The notes under the pieces: generated by a model
What the model was told of the DNA's origin: nothing
Seen by the model: only the letters and a program-made list of their open reading frames with translations
The model's database searches: none
Program-made: the position numbers and the translations under genes
Source of the DNA: Actinomyces gaoshouyii
GTDB lineage: Bacteria > Actinomycetota > Actinomycetes > Actinomycetales > Actinomycetaceae
Length of the DNA stretch: 64,000 nucleotides
NCBI RefSeq assembly: GCF_002072175.1
Contig: NZ_MVIV01000009.1
Location: forward strand, 1 to 64,000
Direction: 5' to 3'
Part shown: positions 36,047-45,526 of the stretch, piece after piece
Layout of the letters: each line of letters begins with the position of its first letter
Numbering within the stretch: the first letter of the stretch is position 1

Positions 36047-37330
36047 GTGCCCGGTGAGGAGCACCGTCGCCCAGTCGGCCAACTGCTGGGGCAGGACCCG
36101 GATCGGGAGGTCGTCATCACCGGTCTGGGCGCCACCACGCCGCTGGGCGGGGACGTGGCGAGCACCTGGCGCGCGCTGCGCTCGGGCGCGTGCGCCGTCC
36201 GGGCGATCACCCAGGACTGGGCGGAGGGCATGGGGCTGCCGGTGCGCATCGCCGCGCCCCTGGCCGTCGAACCCGCCGAGGTCCTGGGGCCCCGGGAACT
36301 GCGCCGACTCGACCGCGCCAGCCAACTGGCGCTCATCGCCTCGCGCGAGGCCTGGGCCCAGGCGGGCTCCCCCGAGGTCGACCAGGAGCGGCTAGCGGTG
36401 TCCATCTCGCCCGGAATGGGCCCGGTGCTCTCCGTCATGGAGACCTGGGACACGCTGCGGGAGCGGGGCCCCCGCAGGGTGGCGCCCACGGCGGTGCCCG
36501 CGCTCATGCCCAACGCCCCGGCGGTCGCCGTCGGCATCGAGCTCGGGGCGAGAGCGGGCATCCACTCCCCCGTGTCCGCCTGCGCCTCCGGCGCCGAGGC
36601 GATTGCCCACGGCGCCGACCTCATCGCCCTGGGCCGCGCCGACATAGTGCTGGCCGGGGGCGCAGACGCCGCGCTGCACCCCATGACCGTTGCCGCCTTC
36701 GCCGCCATGCGGGCCCTTTCCACTCGCAACAACAACCCCGCCGGAGCCTCGCGCCCCCTGGCGGCGGACCGCGATGGATTCGTCCTGGGCGAGGGGGCCG
36801 GCGTGGTCGTCCTGGAGTCCGCCGCGCACGCGCATGCGCGGGGCGCGCAGCCGCTCGTCCATCTCGCCGGCAGTGCGATCACCGCTGATGCCATGGATGT
36901 CGCGCGACCCGACCCCACCGGCGCTCAGCAGGAGCGCGCCCTGCGCCAGGCCCTGGCCCAAGCCGGCCTCGTCCCGGACGAGCTCGGCCACATCAACGCC
37001 CATGCCACCTCCACACCCGCGGGTGACCTCGTCGAGGCGCGGATGATCGCTCGAGTCGCCCCCGGAGCGGCGCTCAGCGCCACGAAATCAGCCACCGGGC
37101 ACCTGCTCGGTGGCGCTGGTGGCCTGGAGGCGGTGCTGGCCGCCATGGCGATCGTCGACGGGTTCCTGCCGCCCACGCTCCTACCCGGCGGGATCGACCC
37201 TGAGATCGCGGACCTGGGGCTCGACGTCGTCGGCCCGGATGGCCGCGAGGCGCCGGGGCTGGGCAGCGCCGCGTCGACCTCCTTCGGGTTCGGCGGGCAC
37301 AACGCCGCCCTCGTGTTGCGTCGGCCCTGA
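36047..37330 (+). CDS. fabF: Beta-ketoacyl-ACP synthase II
   Basis: A thiolase-fold condensing enzyme of 427 aa. The Cys-His-His triad is visible: C179 in PVSACASGAEAI, H319 in INAHATSTPAGD and H352 in SATKSATGHLLGGAGG, with the conserved lysine at 347. The glycine-rich C-terminus TSFGFGGHNAALVL is present. It elongates acyl-ACP by malonyl-ACP condensation. The start is GTG at 36047, 3 nt after the acpP stop, so expression is coupled. fabD and fabH, usual neighbours in actinobacteria, are absent from this cluster. Confidence 0.95.
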   Translation: MPGEEHRRPVGQLLGQDPDREVVITGLGATTPLGGDVASTWRALRSGACAVRAITQDWAEGMGLPVRIAAPLAVEPAEVLGPRELRRLDRASQLALIASREAWAQAGSPEVDQERLAVSISPGMGPVLSVMETWDTLRERGPRRVAPTAVPALMPNAPAVAVGIELGARAGIHSPVSACASGAEAIAHGADLIALGRADIVLAGGADAALHPMTVAAFAAMRALSTRNNNPAGASRPLAADRDGFVLGEGAGVVVLESAAHAHARGAQPLVHLAGSAITADAMDVARPDPTGAQQERALRQALAQAGLVPDELGHINAHATSTPAGDLVEARMIARVAPGAALSATKSATGHLLGGAGGLEAVLAAMAIVDGFLPPTLLPGGIDPEIADLGLDVVGPDGREAPGLGSAASTSFGFGGHNAALVLRRP

Positions 37331-37341
37331 CCTCGAGCCCC

Positions 37342-37842
37342 TCAGCCAACCCGGTGAAGCCAGCGCACGGGGGCGCCGGAACCGGCGTAGCGGAAGGGCT
37401 CGAGCTCGTCGTCCCAGGCCTGACCCAGGGCAAGGTCGAGGTGCCGCCTCATGGCCTCGGGCTGGGAGGCGTACTGGAGGGCGGCGCGGATGCGGTCCTC
37501 GGGGACGACGACATTGCCGTGGACATCGGTCTGGGCATGGAAGATCCCGAGGTCCGGAGTGTGCGACCAGCGCCCGCCGTCGGAGCCGGGACTGGCCTCC
37601 TCCGTCACCTCGTAGCGCAGATTGGCCCACCCCCGCAGGGCGGAGGCGAGGACCGCGCCCATGCCTACCCGCCCCACCCAGCTGGTCTCAGCGCGCATCA
37701 TGCCAGGAGCGGCAGGCTGCTCGGTCCAGTCGAGGTGGAGCTCGGTGCCCAGGGCGTTCTGAGCCGCCCAGACGATATGCGGGCACAGCGCCCGGGGGGC
37801 GGAGTGCACGAAAAGTACACCGCGGGTGTGACCACCGTTCAC
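37342..37842 (-). CDS. DUF3145 family protein
   Basis: About 166 aa, matching the actinobacterial DUF3145 family: TRGVLFVHSAPRALCPHIVWA, LDWTEQPAAPGMMRAETSWVG, RWSHTPDLGIFHAQTDVHGNVVVPEDRI and LGQAWDDELEPFRYAG. The GTG at 37842 is chosen because AGGAGG lies 8 nt upstream and family members start close to the TRGVL motif; a frame from 37896 would add 18 residues. The gene converges on fabF with a 12-nt gap. The family commonly sits beside the fatty-acid synthesis cluster. Function unknown. Confidence 0.88.
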   Translation of the reverse strand: MNGGHTRGVLFVHSAPRALCPHIVWAAQNALGTELHLDWTEQPAAPGMMRAETSWVGRVGMGAVLASALRGWANLRYEVTEEASPGSDGGRWSHTPDLGIFHAQTDVHGNVVVPEDRIRAALQYASQPEAMRRHLDLALGQAWDDELEPFRYAGSGAPVRWLHRVG

Positions 37843-37997
37843 GATCAACAGCCTCCTGGATTGGTCGAGGGTCGTCTTCCCCAACGATCTCGCCAAGTGA
37901 TTCAGGGGCGGTCATCATGAGGCACGCGGCGTGCTCTTGAATCATGCCAGGATGCGGGCCCGCGCTCAAGGCGCCTCGCCCGCGGGGAGCATCGGGC

Positions 37998-38489
37998 TCA
38001 CAGCCCCTGCTCGCGCAGCTGCTTCATGGCACGCGCCCGGTTCTTGCGGTCCAGGCGGTCCAGGTAGAGGTGACCCTCGAGATGGTCGCACTCGTGCTGC
38101 AGGCAGCGGCCCATGAGCGCCTCCCCCTCGACGACGATCTCCTTGCCATCGAGGTCGATGCCCGTGGCACGCGCGTACCACGCGCGCTTGGTGGGGAACC
38201 ACAGGCCCGGCACGGACAGGCAGCCCTCGTCGCCATCCTGGTACTCGTCCCAGATGAGCTCATCGAGACGGGGGTTGAGGATGTAGCCGATCTCGCCGTC
38301 GATGTTCCATGAGAAGGCCCGCAGGCCGACACCGATCTGGTTGGCGGCCAGGCCCGCGCGACCATCCTCATCCACCGTCTCAAGGAGGTCCTCCACAAGA
38401 GACTTCACGGAGTCGTCGATGTCAGTGATCCAGGCGCACTCCGTGCGCAGGACCGGGTCGCCGATGATGCGGATGTCGCGATATGCCAT
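37998..38489 (-). CDS. def: Peptide deformylase
   Basis: A metalloenzyme removing the formyl group from nascent peptides, acting before methionine aminopeptidase. All three motifs are intact: GLAANQIG (46-53), EGCLSVPG (88-95) with Cys90 as metal ligand, and HECDHLEG (132-139) with His132 and His136 and the catalytic Glu133. The length of 163 aa is normal. It is monocistronic, between DUF3145 and the DUF1501 gene. Confidence 0.96.
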   Translation of the reverse strand: MAYRDIRIIGDPVLRTECAWITDIDDSVKSLVEDLLETVDEDGRAGLAANQIGVGLRAFSWNIDGEIGYILNPRLDELIWDEYQDGDEGCLSVPGLWFPTKRAWYARATGIDLDGKEIVVEGEALMGRCLQHECDHLEGHLYLDRLDRKNRARAMKQLREQGL

Positions 38490-38519
38490 GCGCCCATCCT
38501 CTCACGGCCGATGAGTCCC

Positions 38520-39983
38520 TCAGACGATGCCCAGCGGGGTCCCAGGGGTGAAGCCGGGGAAGACCTCTCCCACGGAGGCCTTGTTGCCGAGCCTGTTCGA
38601 CACGATCTCGGACAGCGCCTGGCGGTAGTCCAGGGTGATCGGGACGTCCCCCAGGGAGAGGTTGGACTCCACCAGGCTCGGGACCGTGCCCAGGACGCGG
38701 CCGCCCTTGACTCCCCCACCCATGACGAACATCGTGTTGCCCTGACCGTGGTCGAGTCCGCCTGAGCCGTTTTCCGCGACGCGCCTGCCGAACTCGCTCA
38801 TGGTGACGATCGTCGTCGTCTCCCACTTGTCCCCCAGGTCCTTGCGGAAGGCCGCCAGGCCGTCGGCGAAGTCGCGGGCGCGCCGGGAGAACCATGCCTG
38901 CTCGTCGGCGGCCTGGCCCAGGCCGGAGTGCATGTCCCAATCCCCGATGTCGATGCAGGCGACCTCCATGCCCACCCCGGCCTTGGCCATGCGGGCGATC
39001 TCCGCCAGCCCCCTGCCCCAGTCGGAGTCCGGGTAGCCGGCGCTCGAGGTCCGGGGGTAGGAGGAGCGGACCTGCTGAAGGGTGCTCGCCGCGTTGAAGG
39101 CCGACTGCGCACAGCGCTGGACCTCTCCCCCGGCGCCCCCGTACATCTCGTCCAGGGCCCGCCGGACTCGGGACTTCATGTCGTCTCCGCCCCAGACCCG
39201 CAGGTCGAACTCGTCGATGGAGGACACCGCCAGGGTATCGAGGTTGTTGGTGGTCAGGGAGAAAACCGTGGAGGTCCCGATGGCGACGCCCCGGAAGGTC
39301 CCCGTATTCGTCGACTTGGTCTGGAGGTGTCGGCCGAGCCAGCCCGAGCGGACCGATGCCGGGGCGGCCCGCTCCACCGTGACCTGGTCGGTGAAGTGCG
39401 AGCGGGAGACGTCCGGCGAGCCCGAGCCCTGGATGATGGCCATCTCCCCGGCGTCCCAGATCGGCTTGAGGGACTTCATGTGGCTGTTGAGGCCCCAGGT
39501 GGAGTCGAGGGGCATCGTCTGCTCGGCGCGCACGGCGATCGTGGACCGGGCCGCGTAGTAGGCGGGGTCGTTGAGGGGGACGACGGCGGACAGGCCGTCG
39601 AAGCCACCGCGCATGAACACGCAGACGAGCAGCTCGCTCCCGCCGTCGCCCGAGGGGGCCGCGAAGGAGTAGCGGGGCACGGAGGTGGTCGTCAGCAGCG
39701 CGCCGAAGCCGGCGGCCGCGCCGGCCAGGATATGGCGGCGCTTGACATTCGTGGGGCCGCCGTCGACGTGGTCGACCTCGGTGAGCTCGGGCAGATCGTA
39801 CTTCTCGGTGACGTAGTCGTCGGCCTGGCAGCCGGTCATGTGCTTGGTCTGCCCATCGACGTCGACCAGGAGCGCGTCCTGGGCCTCGTCGTGATGGTGC
39901 ATGGGGGTGACGATGTCCTCCCTCATGAGGGAGGCGCCCTGGGTGAAGCGGGTCTTGCGGGTCCCGGGCTCTGAGCGCTCCAT
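38520..39983 (-). CDS. DUF1501 family exported protein (Tat signal)
   Basis: About 487 aa. DUF1501 proteins belong to a sulfatase/phosphatase-like superfamily but have no established function. A Tat-type signal follows a long N-terminal leader: VKRRHILAGAAAGFGALL, ending about residue 107 with SFAAPSGD. The core has LLVCVFMRGGFDGLSAVVPLND, the conserved DWDMHSGLG and MSEFGRRVAENGSGGLDHG. The ATG at 39983 is chosen because AGGAG lies 8 nt upstream. The signal is unusual in starting about 90 residues into the protein. It follows the DUF1800 gene by 17 nt, the usual partner. Confidence 0.9.
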   Translation of the reverse strand: MERSEPGTRKTRFTQGASLMREDIVTPMHHHDEAQDALLVDVDGQTKHMTGCQADDYVTEKYDLPELTEVDHVDGGPTNVKRRHILAGAAAGFGALLTTTSVPRYSFAAPSGDGGSELLVCVFMRGGFDGLSAVVPLNDPAYYAARSTIAVRAEQTMPLDSTWGLNSHMKSLKPIWDAGEMAIIQGSGSPDVSRSHFTDQVTVERAAPASVRSGWLGRHLQTKSTNTGTFRGVAIGTSTVFSLTTNNLDTLAVSSIDEFDLRVWGGDDMKSRVRRALDEMYGGAGGEVQRCAQSAFNAASTLQQVRSSYPRTSSAGYPDSDWGRGLAEIARMAKAGVGMEVACIDIGDWDMHSGLGQAADEQAWFSRRARDFADGLAAFRKDLGDKWETTTIVTMSEFGRRVAENGSGGLDHGQGNTMFVMGGGVKGGRVLGTVPSLVESNLSLGDVPITLDYRQALSEIVSNRLGNKASVGEVFPGFTPGTPLGIV

Positions 39984-40000
39984 GATTGTCCCGTCTCCTC

Positions 40001-42046
40001 TCAGCGCAGGAAGGCGTAAGGGCTGCAGAAGCACAGGCGGACCGCGTGCTCGGCGAAGGCAGTGAGGTTCTTGTCAGTGACGGTCCACGTGGCCGCGGAG
40101 CCGGTGCCGGGCAGGCCGGCGAGCACCTCGGCGACGCCGGAGAGCTCGGTGTCGGTCCAGGCGTAGCCCGTCAGGTGCCAACTGATGCGCCGCGCCGTCT
40201 CCAGCGCGGGCTGGCCGGCGGTGATGGACAGCGCCGTGGGCCAGTCGGTCCTGCCCGACTCCTTCTTATCGCCGTCGACGGCGTTCTGGGCGCCGTTCCA
40301 CAGGGCCATGGTGGTCCCCGCGGACATCCAGAACTCAGCGGTATCCGGGTAGCCGTCCACGCTCCCGTACATCCGGGGCTCGTGGCCGGCCTCCTTGATG
40401 AGCCAGCCGTAGGAGCCCAGGTTGAAGTAGTCGCCGGCGTTGACGTCCCCATGCGCGACGGCGACCTGGGCGTGCGCGGCTCGGGCGATCGTCATGTAGA
40501 ACTCCGTAGGGCGACGCCACTTCTTGCCCACCGAGGCGGCGAAGTCGGGATGAGTGAGCGCGGCCTTGACGGCGGAGGCGATGGATGTGTCATTGTCCAA
40601 GTAGGCCTTTGCGATCGCCTCCACGGCGGCGTCGGAGGGCTCATCGGCGATGTAGCGGCGAGCGATCCTCTTGGCGAGCCTGAGCGCGGTGGGCCGCAGG
40701 TGGCACAGATGCTCGACATAGCGCTTGAGCATGTCCTGACCGGCGGAGGCGTCCGTGTTGGCGTCGGAGAAGCCCAGCACGTCGACGCTCCCGACGGCGT
40801 GGTCCTCCGACCGGTAGGCGTAGCCCATGGTGGACCAGTCATTGCCGTTGCCGGTCAGGATACGGGTGGAGACCTTGACGTCGTCCTCCGAGTAGGAGTC
40901 GCGCCCCACGGTGTAGAGCTCCAGGAGCTCGCGCCCCAGGTTCTCGTTGGGGTTGTTCTTAGTGGAAGCGGTGTTGTCCAGCTCGCGCAGGAGGGCGGCA
41001 CTGGTCACCGCAGCGTAGAGGAAATCGGCGTAGCGGCCCAGCGCGTGCTTGCGCAGCAGGACGTCGAACTCCGTGATGAAGGGCTCTCCCTTGCCGTGGA
41101 TCGGGACGTAGACGTGGTCCGCCATCAGCTCGACGACGGACTCGGCCAGGACCCTGTTGCCGAAGCGCATCCGGGTCAGGGCGGCGTTGATGACCGACGG
41201 CGAGGCCTTGGCGGAGTGGTCGCCGGTGATCTGCTTGATCTCGAGGGCGGAGAGCTGGGACCACCCGTAGTGACGTGAGACCAGGCTCTCGGCGTAGGTG
41301 TCATCAATGCCCTCGGGGGCCAACTGCCCCTCGATCCAGGCGGTGGCGCCCATCGACTCGATATCGGAGACGATCTCGGCGGTGGCGGCGATGGAGGCGC
41401 GTCTGGCGAGGTGCCATGCCGAGGAGGTGCGCAGCTGGAGTCCGGGGGCGAGCTCGGAGCAGGCCACGAGGTCCACTGTTCCCGGAGCCTTGCGGTAGAC
41501 ATCGAGGGCATCGGTTTTGGCCATCTCCGGAACGCTCCCACTGCCGGAGGAAGCCGGGGCCTCGCCGATGTTGGCTCCGCTCGCGGCGCCCCGGTCGGCG
41601 CCGCCCGTGCCGCCCCGGGCCGTTGAGGGGGCCTGAGCGCCGCCGTCGGACACCCCGGAGCCGTCGGGGGCGCTGCCCGCGCCCTGCGCCCCGCCGGCGC
41701 CATCGCCGCCATTCGCCCCGCTGCCCGCAGCGGAGGAGTCCGGACTGGTGTCGCCGGTGTCCCCCTCGTTGCCCCCGGCCACGGTCCGCATGAGGCAGTC
41801 CGGCAGAGCCAGGGGGCCGCCCTCGCCCGGAGCCGGCCCGCCGGTGGGCGTGGAGAACGCATCACCCCCCGGGCCGCCGTCCCGCAGCAGGGCGCTGAGC
41901 CCGCCAACCGCGCCGACCGCCGCCGCGCTCAGCGCAACGCGCCGCGATCCGAGGAGGCGGGCGGTACTGCCTCCCACGTGACGGGGGCCGGCTGGAGCGG
42001 GGCCATCGCTCATCGGATTCTCGCCCGGGCTTTCGGCTCGAGGCAC
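40001..42046 (-). CDS. DUF1800 family exported protein
   Basis: A 681-aa protein. A Tat-like signal (TARLLGSRRVALSAAAVGAVGGLSALL) is followed by about 110 residues of Gly/Ser/Ala/Asp-rich low complexity and then a DUF1800 domain of about 480 residues: HLARRASIAATAEIVSDIES, NPNENLGRELLELYTVGRDSYSEDDV, GFSDANTDASAGQDMLKRYVEHL and RPTALRLAKRIARRYIAD. The NENLGRELLELY motif is diagnostic. The GTG start at 42046 has GGAGGG upstream. DUF1800 and DUF1501 genes are paired in many bacteria, and an extracytoplasmic two-protein system is inferred. Function unknown. Confidence 0.9.
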   Translation of the reverse strand: MPRAESPGENPMSDGPAPAGPRHVGGSTARLLGSRRVALSAAAVGAVGGLSALLRDGGPGGDAFSTPTGGPAPGEGGPLALPDCLMRTVAGGNEGDTGDTSPDSSAAGSGANGGDGAGGAQGAGSAPDGSGVSDGGAQAPSTARGGTGGADRGAASGANIGEAPASSGSGSVPEMAKTDALDVYRKAPGTVDLVACSELAPGLQLRTSSAWHLARRASIAATAEIVSDIESMGATAWIEGQLAPEGIDDTYAESLVSRHYGWSQLSALEIKQITGDHSAKASPSVINAALTRMRFGNRVLAESVVELMADHVYVPIHGKGEPFITEFDVLLRKHALGRYADFLYAAVTSAALLRELDNTASTKNNPNENLGRELLELYTVGRDSYSEDDVKVSTRILTGNGNDWSTMGYAYRSEDHAVGSVDVLGFSDANTDASAGQDMLKRYVEHLCHLRPTALRLAKRIARRYIADEPSDAAVEAIAKAYLDNDTSIASAVKAALTHPDFAASVGKKWRRPTEFYMTIARAAHAQVAVAHGDVNAGDYFNLGSYGWLIKEAGHEPRMYGSVDGYPDTAEFWMSAGTTMALWNGAQNAVDGDKKESGRTDWPTALSITAGQPALETARRISWHLTGYAWTDTELSGVAEVLAGLPGTGSAATWTVTDKNLTAFAEHAVRLCFCSPYAFLR

Positions 42047-42661
42047 GAGTTCCCTCCTGTGTCGTCATGACGCCGGTCAGTGGCGGAGAGCCTCCTCCCT
42101 CACCGCCGTCCAGCACCACTGGGTCGTGCTCCCCATGTTAGACCACCCTCACTAGCGCTTTGATCAGTTATTTTTCAGGTTCCATCGACCAAACCACCAG
42201 ATAGGCAGTGGTCTCACGCGCGCACTGGCGCTCTCACCTGCACTTCCGCATCCCGGCGAGCAGGGGAGACGATCACATGGGTGGGGGATGACTCATAGAG
42301 GTATGAAGCGCATCCTTCGCTCCCGCAGTTCGGCCAGCGGGCTGATAGGACGGGTCGCGGCGCCCGCTCGCCACTCATCGTGAGCAGCACTGGGACGCCC
42401 AGGGCAGCGCTCCCCGCGATGCTCTCAACGGCCCACCGATGCCACAGAGCGCCAAGCACTGCCCTCAGCGGTCAAACGACGCCCAGGATGAAGCCCGCGC
42501 AGCGCAGTGGCGGCACGGCGCACCGGCCCTGGCAGAGCCTGAGACGGTCTCCAGGCGCCCGTGGACGACTCGCCAGCCAGTCCCGACAGTCACGCAGGCC
42601 CTCGGCCCGCCGAAGAGGACGACGCGAAGGGCCCCGGTCCTTAGGACCGGGGCCCTATGGG
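42047..42661. other. 615-nt intergenic region
   Basis: No convincing gene. The left part must hold the DUF1800 promoter; an AT-rich patch at about 42153-42180 (TTGATCAGTTATTTTTCAGG on the plus strand) is the likeliest place. The middle has short open frames on both strands without domains. The right end holds the tRNA-Asn terminator hairpin. Confidence 0.5.
42628..42656 (-). terminator. tRNA-Asn terminator
   Basis: A perfect 13-bp GC-rich stem (42628-42640 with 42644-42656) with a 3-nt loop starts 5 nt past the 3' end of tRNA-Asn on the minus strand. No U-tract follows. Confidence 0.8.
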
Positions 42662-42733
<72 letters not shown>

Positions 42734-42824
42734 AAGGCGCTGAGCGCGGATTGAACTCTAGCAACCCCGAGCCGGGGCGTCGAATCGCGCCGCGCCCGTG
42801 AATGCGCGCCAGAGCAAGGCAAAG

Positions 42825-43439
42825 TCAGCGTGTGTCCAGACCCACACTGTCGCAGGCCTCCCGTAGAAGAGCCTCGAGCTCGGCGCGGTCCTCCGCCGTC
42901 GCCGCACTAGCGGGCTCCGGGGAGGCGACGGCGGAGAGGGCCCCGTCCGCGCCCCGTCTGATGGCGACCCTCGCCTGGGCGCCGCTGGGCAGGATCCTGG
43001 TGACGAGGTGGACGAGAGAGGCCTCCACGCGCTGGCGCAGCGCTCGGGCGAAGCGGTCGACGGCGACGGGGCGGGCCGCGCCCCCCTGCTGGATCCGGGC
43101 GGGGACCGTGAGGGATAGGCACCGCTCGGGGGCGTCGGAGAGCGTGAGGGTGAAGGCACGGGCCTCGGCGTCCCAGGAGCCCTTGTCGATTCGCTCCCAG
43201 GGGTGGTCGGCGGCCAGGGCGTCGGTCGACACGATGACCAGCCCGCTTGCCATGGCGACGGCCCAGGACTCCCCCGACTCATCGATCGGCACGGCCCCCA
43301 GGAGCCTGCCCGCCGGCAGATTGGCCCGGCAGGGAGCGGGCAGGCTGGCGGGCGTGAGTCCCCTGCGGCGCCAGCGCCGCCGGCGCCGCCGCTCCTCCTC
43401 ATCGCGCCCATGGGATCGGGGCCAGCGCGCTGAGCTCAT
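42825..43439 (-). CDS. Conserved hypothetical downstream of dnaG
   Basis: A 204-aa protein I do not recognise. It starts with a strongly basic stretch (DEEERRRRRRWRRRGLTP), followed by a predicted alpha/beta region containing SGESWAVAMASGLVIVSTDAL and ERIDKGSWDAEARAFTLTLSD, and an acidic C-terminus (AEDRAELEALLREACDSVGLD). Its ATG overlaps the dnaG stop codon by 4 nt (43436-43439), so it is translationally coupled to primase. No signal or membrane segment is evident. An unannotated protein in this position occurs in related actinobacteria to my knowledge, but I cannot verify it. Confidence 0.7.
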   Translation of the reverse strand: MSSARWPRSHGRDEEERRRRRRWRRRGLTPASLPAPCRANLPAGRLLGAVPIDESGESWAVAMASGLVIVSTDALAADHPWERIDKGSWDAEARAFTLTLSDAPERCLSLTVPARIQQGGAARPVAVDRFARALRQRVEASLVHLVTRILPSGAQARVAIRRGADGALSAVASPEPASAATAEDRAELEALLREACDSVGLDTR

Positions 43440-45430
43440 GCGCGCTGCCCGATCCGCAGGCGGCGGCGCTCCAGGCCGGTGATCGCCTCGAAGAGATCCC
43501 GATAGCCCTCGTCCTCGGGGCTCATGCGCCGGTGCCGAGCACGTAGCTCGGCCAGGCGGCGATTGATATCGAGCCGCACCTGGGCGGCGAGCACCCCCTC
43601 GGCGTAGCGGCGCACCGCCTCGGCGTCGAGCTCAGGTGATTTGCCGCGCGGCGCGGGCAGCGGCAGTGGGGCGACAACGAGCTCGGTGATGGCGGAGTCG
43701 ACAGAGGCGATGGCCCCGCCGCGCACGAGGTCGATCCAGTGGCGGATCGCACGGGACTGGGCCTCGCGCGGCTCCATGCCGGCGACGCTGGCGCTCTCGA
43801 CGAGACCCGGCACTGCGATGGTGCCGCCCGCGGCCTGCACGGCCTCGAAAACTGCGCGGTGGATGGGGAGGGTGAAGGAGGCCGGGGCGATGTCGTCGGC
43901 GCCCGCCCGCTCGGCGACGAGCGGCATCTGCAGGATGACCTCCAGGGCCTGGCGCTCCAGAGCGACCACGGGGTCATCCGCCGTGGGAAGTCCCGGGCGC
44001 GCCGCCGTGGCCGGCTGCCCGCCGTCCTCTGGGGGCGGATCCTCGATGCGCCGGGCGCGGCCCTCGTAGGCGCGCACGGCGGCGCGGGCCTCATCGTCGG
44101 GCATGCCGACCCAGCCGGCCAGGCGCCGCGTGTACTCGCGGCGCAGGGCCCGGTCGCGGATCCCGGCGACCACGGGCGCCGCGGCCCGCAGCCCGGTCAC
44201 ACGCCCCTCGGCGGTGTCCAGGTTGACGCTGCCCAGGGAGGTGCGGATGACGAACTCGAACAGGGGGATGCGCCGGGACAGCAGGCGCTGAATGGCCTCG
44301 TCGCCCTCTGCCATGCGCAGGTCGCAGGGATCGTAGCCGTGGGGGTCGACGGCGACGAAGGTCTGGGCGGCGAAGTGCTGGTCCTCCGCATAGGCTCGCA
44401 TGGCAGCCTTCTGACCTGCGGCGTCACCGTCGAAGGTGAAGATGATCTCACCGCCGCGCACCCGGTTGCCGGAGATGACGCCCGCGGAGGGATCGGCGAT
44501 ATCCCCCAGCAGGCGGCGCACGATCCGCACGTGCTCACTGCCGAAGGCGGTGCCGCAGGTGGCCACGGCGGTGGGCACGCCGGACAGGTGGGCGGCCATG
44601 ACGTCCGTGTACCCCTCGACGACGACGATCGAGCGCTCGCGGGCGATGTCCCACTTGGCGAGGTCGAGACCGTAGAGGACCTGGGCCTTGTGGTAGATGG
44701 CCGTCTCCGGGGTGTTGAGGTACTTGGGGCCCTTGTCCTCGTCGGACAGGCGACGGGCCCCGAAGCCGAGCGTCGCACCGGTGACGTCGCGGATGGGCCA
44801 GATGAGGCGGTCGCGAAAGCGGTCGTAGACGCGGCGGCCGTCCTGCCCCCCTTGGGAGCACAGGCCGGATTCCACGAGCTCGGCCTCGGTGTACCCGGCG
44901 TCGCGCAGGCGGCGAGCGAGGTTGTCCCAACCGGCGGGGGCGTAGCCGACGCCGAAGCGCTCGGCGGCGAGGCGGTCGAAGCCCCGCGAGGTGAGGAAGT
45001 CCCGACCGTGCTGGGCGGCGGGGCTGGCGAGCTGCTCGACGAACCAGGCCTCGGCAAGACGGTTGGCGTCCAGGAGGCGCTGCCGGGTGCCGGGCTCGAC
45101 GCCCCGGCGCACCTGTCCGCCACCCTCCTCGTAGCGCAGTTGGACGCCGACCCTCCCCGCGAGGTACTCGACGGCCTCGGTGAAGGGCAGATGGTTGATC
45201 TTCTGGACGAAGGAGATGACATCCCCACCCTCGCCGCAGCCGAAGCAGTGGTACATGCCCACCTGGGGGCGGACGTGGAAGGAGGGGGTGCGCTCGTCGT
45301 GGAAGGGGCACAGGCCCTTGAGCGAGCCGACACCGGCGGGTTTGAGGGTGACGTGTTCGGCGACGACCTCATCGATCCGGGCGCGCTCGCGCACCGCGTC
45401 GATGTCCTCGCGCTTGATCAGTCCCGCCAT
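43436..45430 (-). CDS. dnaG: DNA primase
   Basis: Synthesises RNA primers for replication. The 664-aa protein has an N-terminal CHC2 zinc finger (C41, H44, C62, C65), a central primase domain, a Toprim domain with [19 protein letters not shown] and [15 protein letters not shown], and a C-terminal DnaB-interacting region. In the Toprim domain a short insertion ([12 protein letters not shown]) precedes the FDGDAAG block. It is transcribed leftward with a coupled hypothetical gene downstream and dgt upstream. Confidence 0.96.
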   Translation of the reverse strand: MAGLIKREDIDAVRERARIDEVVAEHVTLKPAGVGSLKGLCPFHDERTPSFHVRPQVGMYHCFGCGEGGDVISFVQKINHLPFTEAVEYLAGRVGVQLRYEEGGGQVRRGVEPGTRQRLLDANRLAEAWFVEQLASPAAQHGRDFLTSRGFDRLAAERFGVGYAPAGWDNLARRLRDAGYTEAELVESGLCSQGGQDGRRVYDRFRDRLIWPIRDVTGATLGFGARRLSDEDKGPKYLNTPETAIYHKAQVLYGLDLAKWDIARERSIVVVEGYTDVMAAHLSGVPTAVATCGTAFGSEHVRIVRRLLGDIADPSAGVISGNRVRGGEIIFTFDGDAAGQKAAMRAYAEDQHFAAQTFVAVDPHGYDPCDLRMAEGDEAIQRLLSRRIPLFEFVIRTSLGSVNLDTAEGRVTGLRAAAPVVAGIRDRALRREYTRRLAGWVGMPDDEARAAVRAYEGRARRIEDPPPEDGGQPATAARPGLPTADDPVVALERQALEVILQMPLVAERAGADDIAPASFTLPIHRAVFEAVQAAGGTIAVPGLVESASVAGMEPREAQSRAIRHWIDLVRGGAIASVDSAITELVVAPLPLPAPRGKSPELDAEAVRRYAEGVLAAQVRLDINRRLAELRARHRRMSPEDEGYRDLFEAITGLERRRLRIGQRA

Positions 45431-45526
45431 GGCGTCATCCTACGTCCGGGCCTTGACGGCAACGGACCGGGCGCGCGGGGGCGGGGATGGAGGCGCGGCG
45501 GATCCCGGGCCGCGCGCTCCTCGCGC

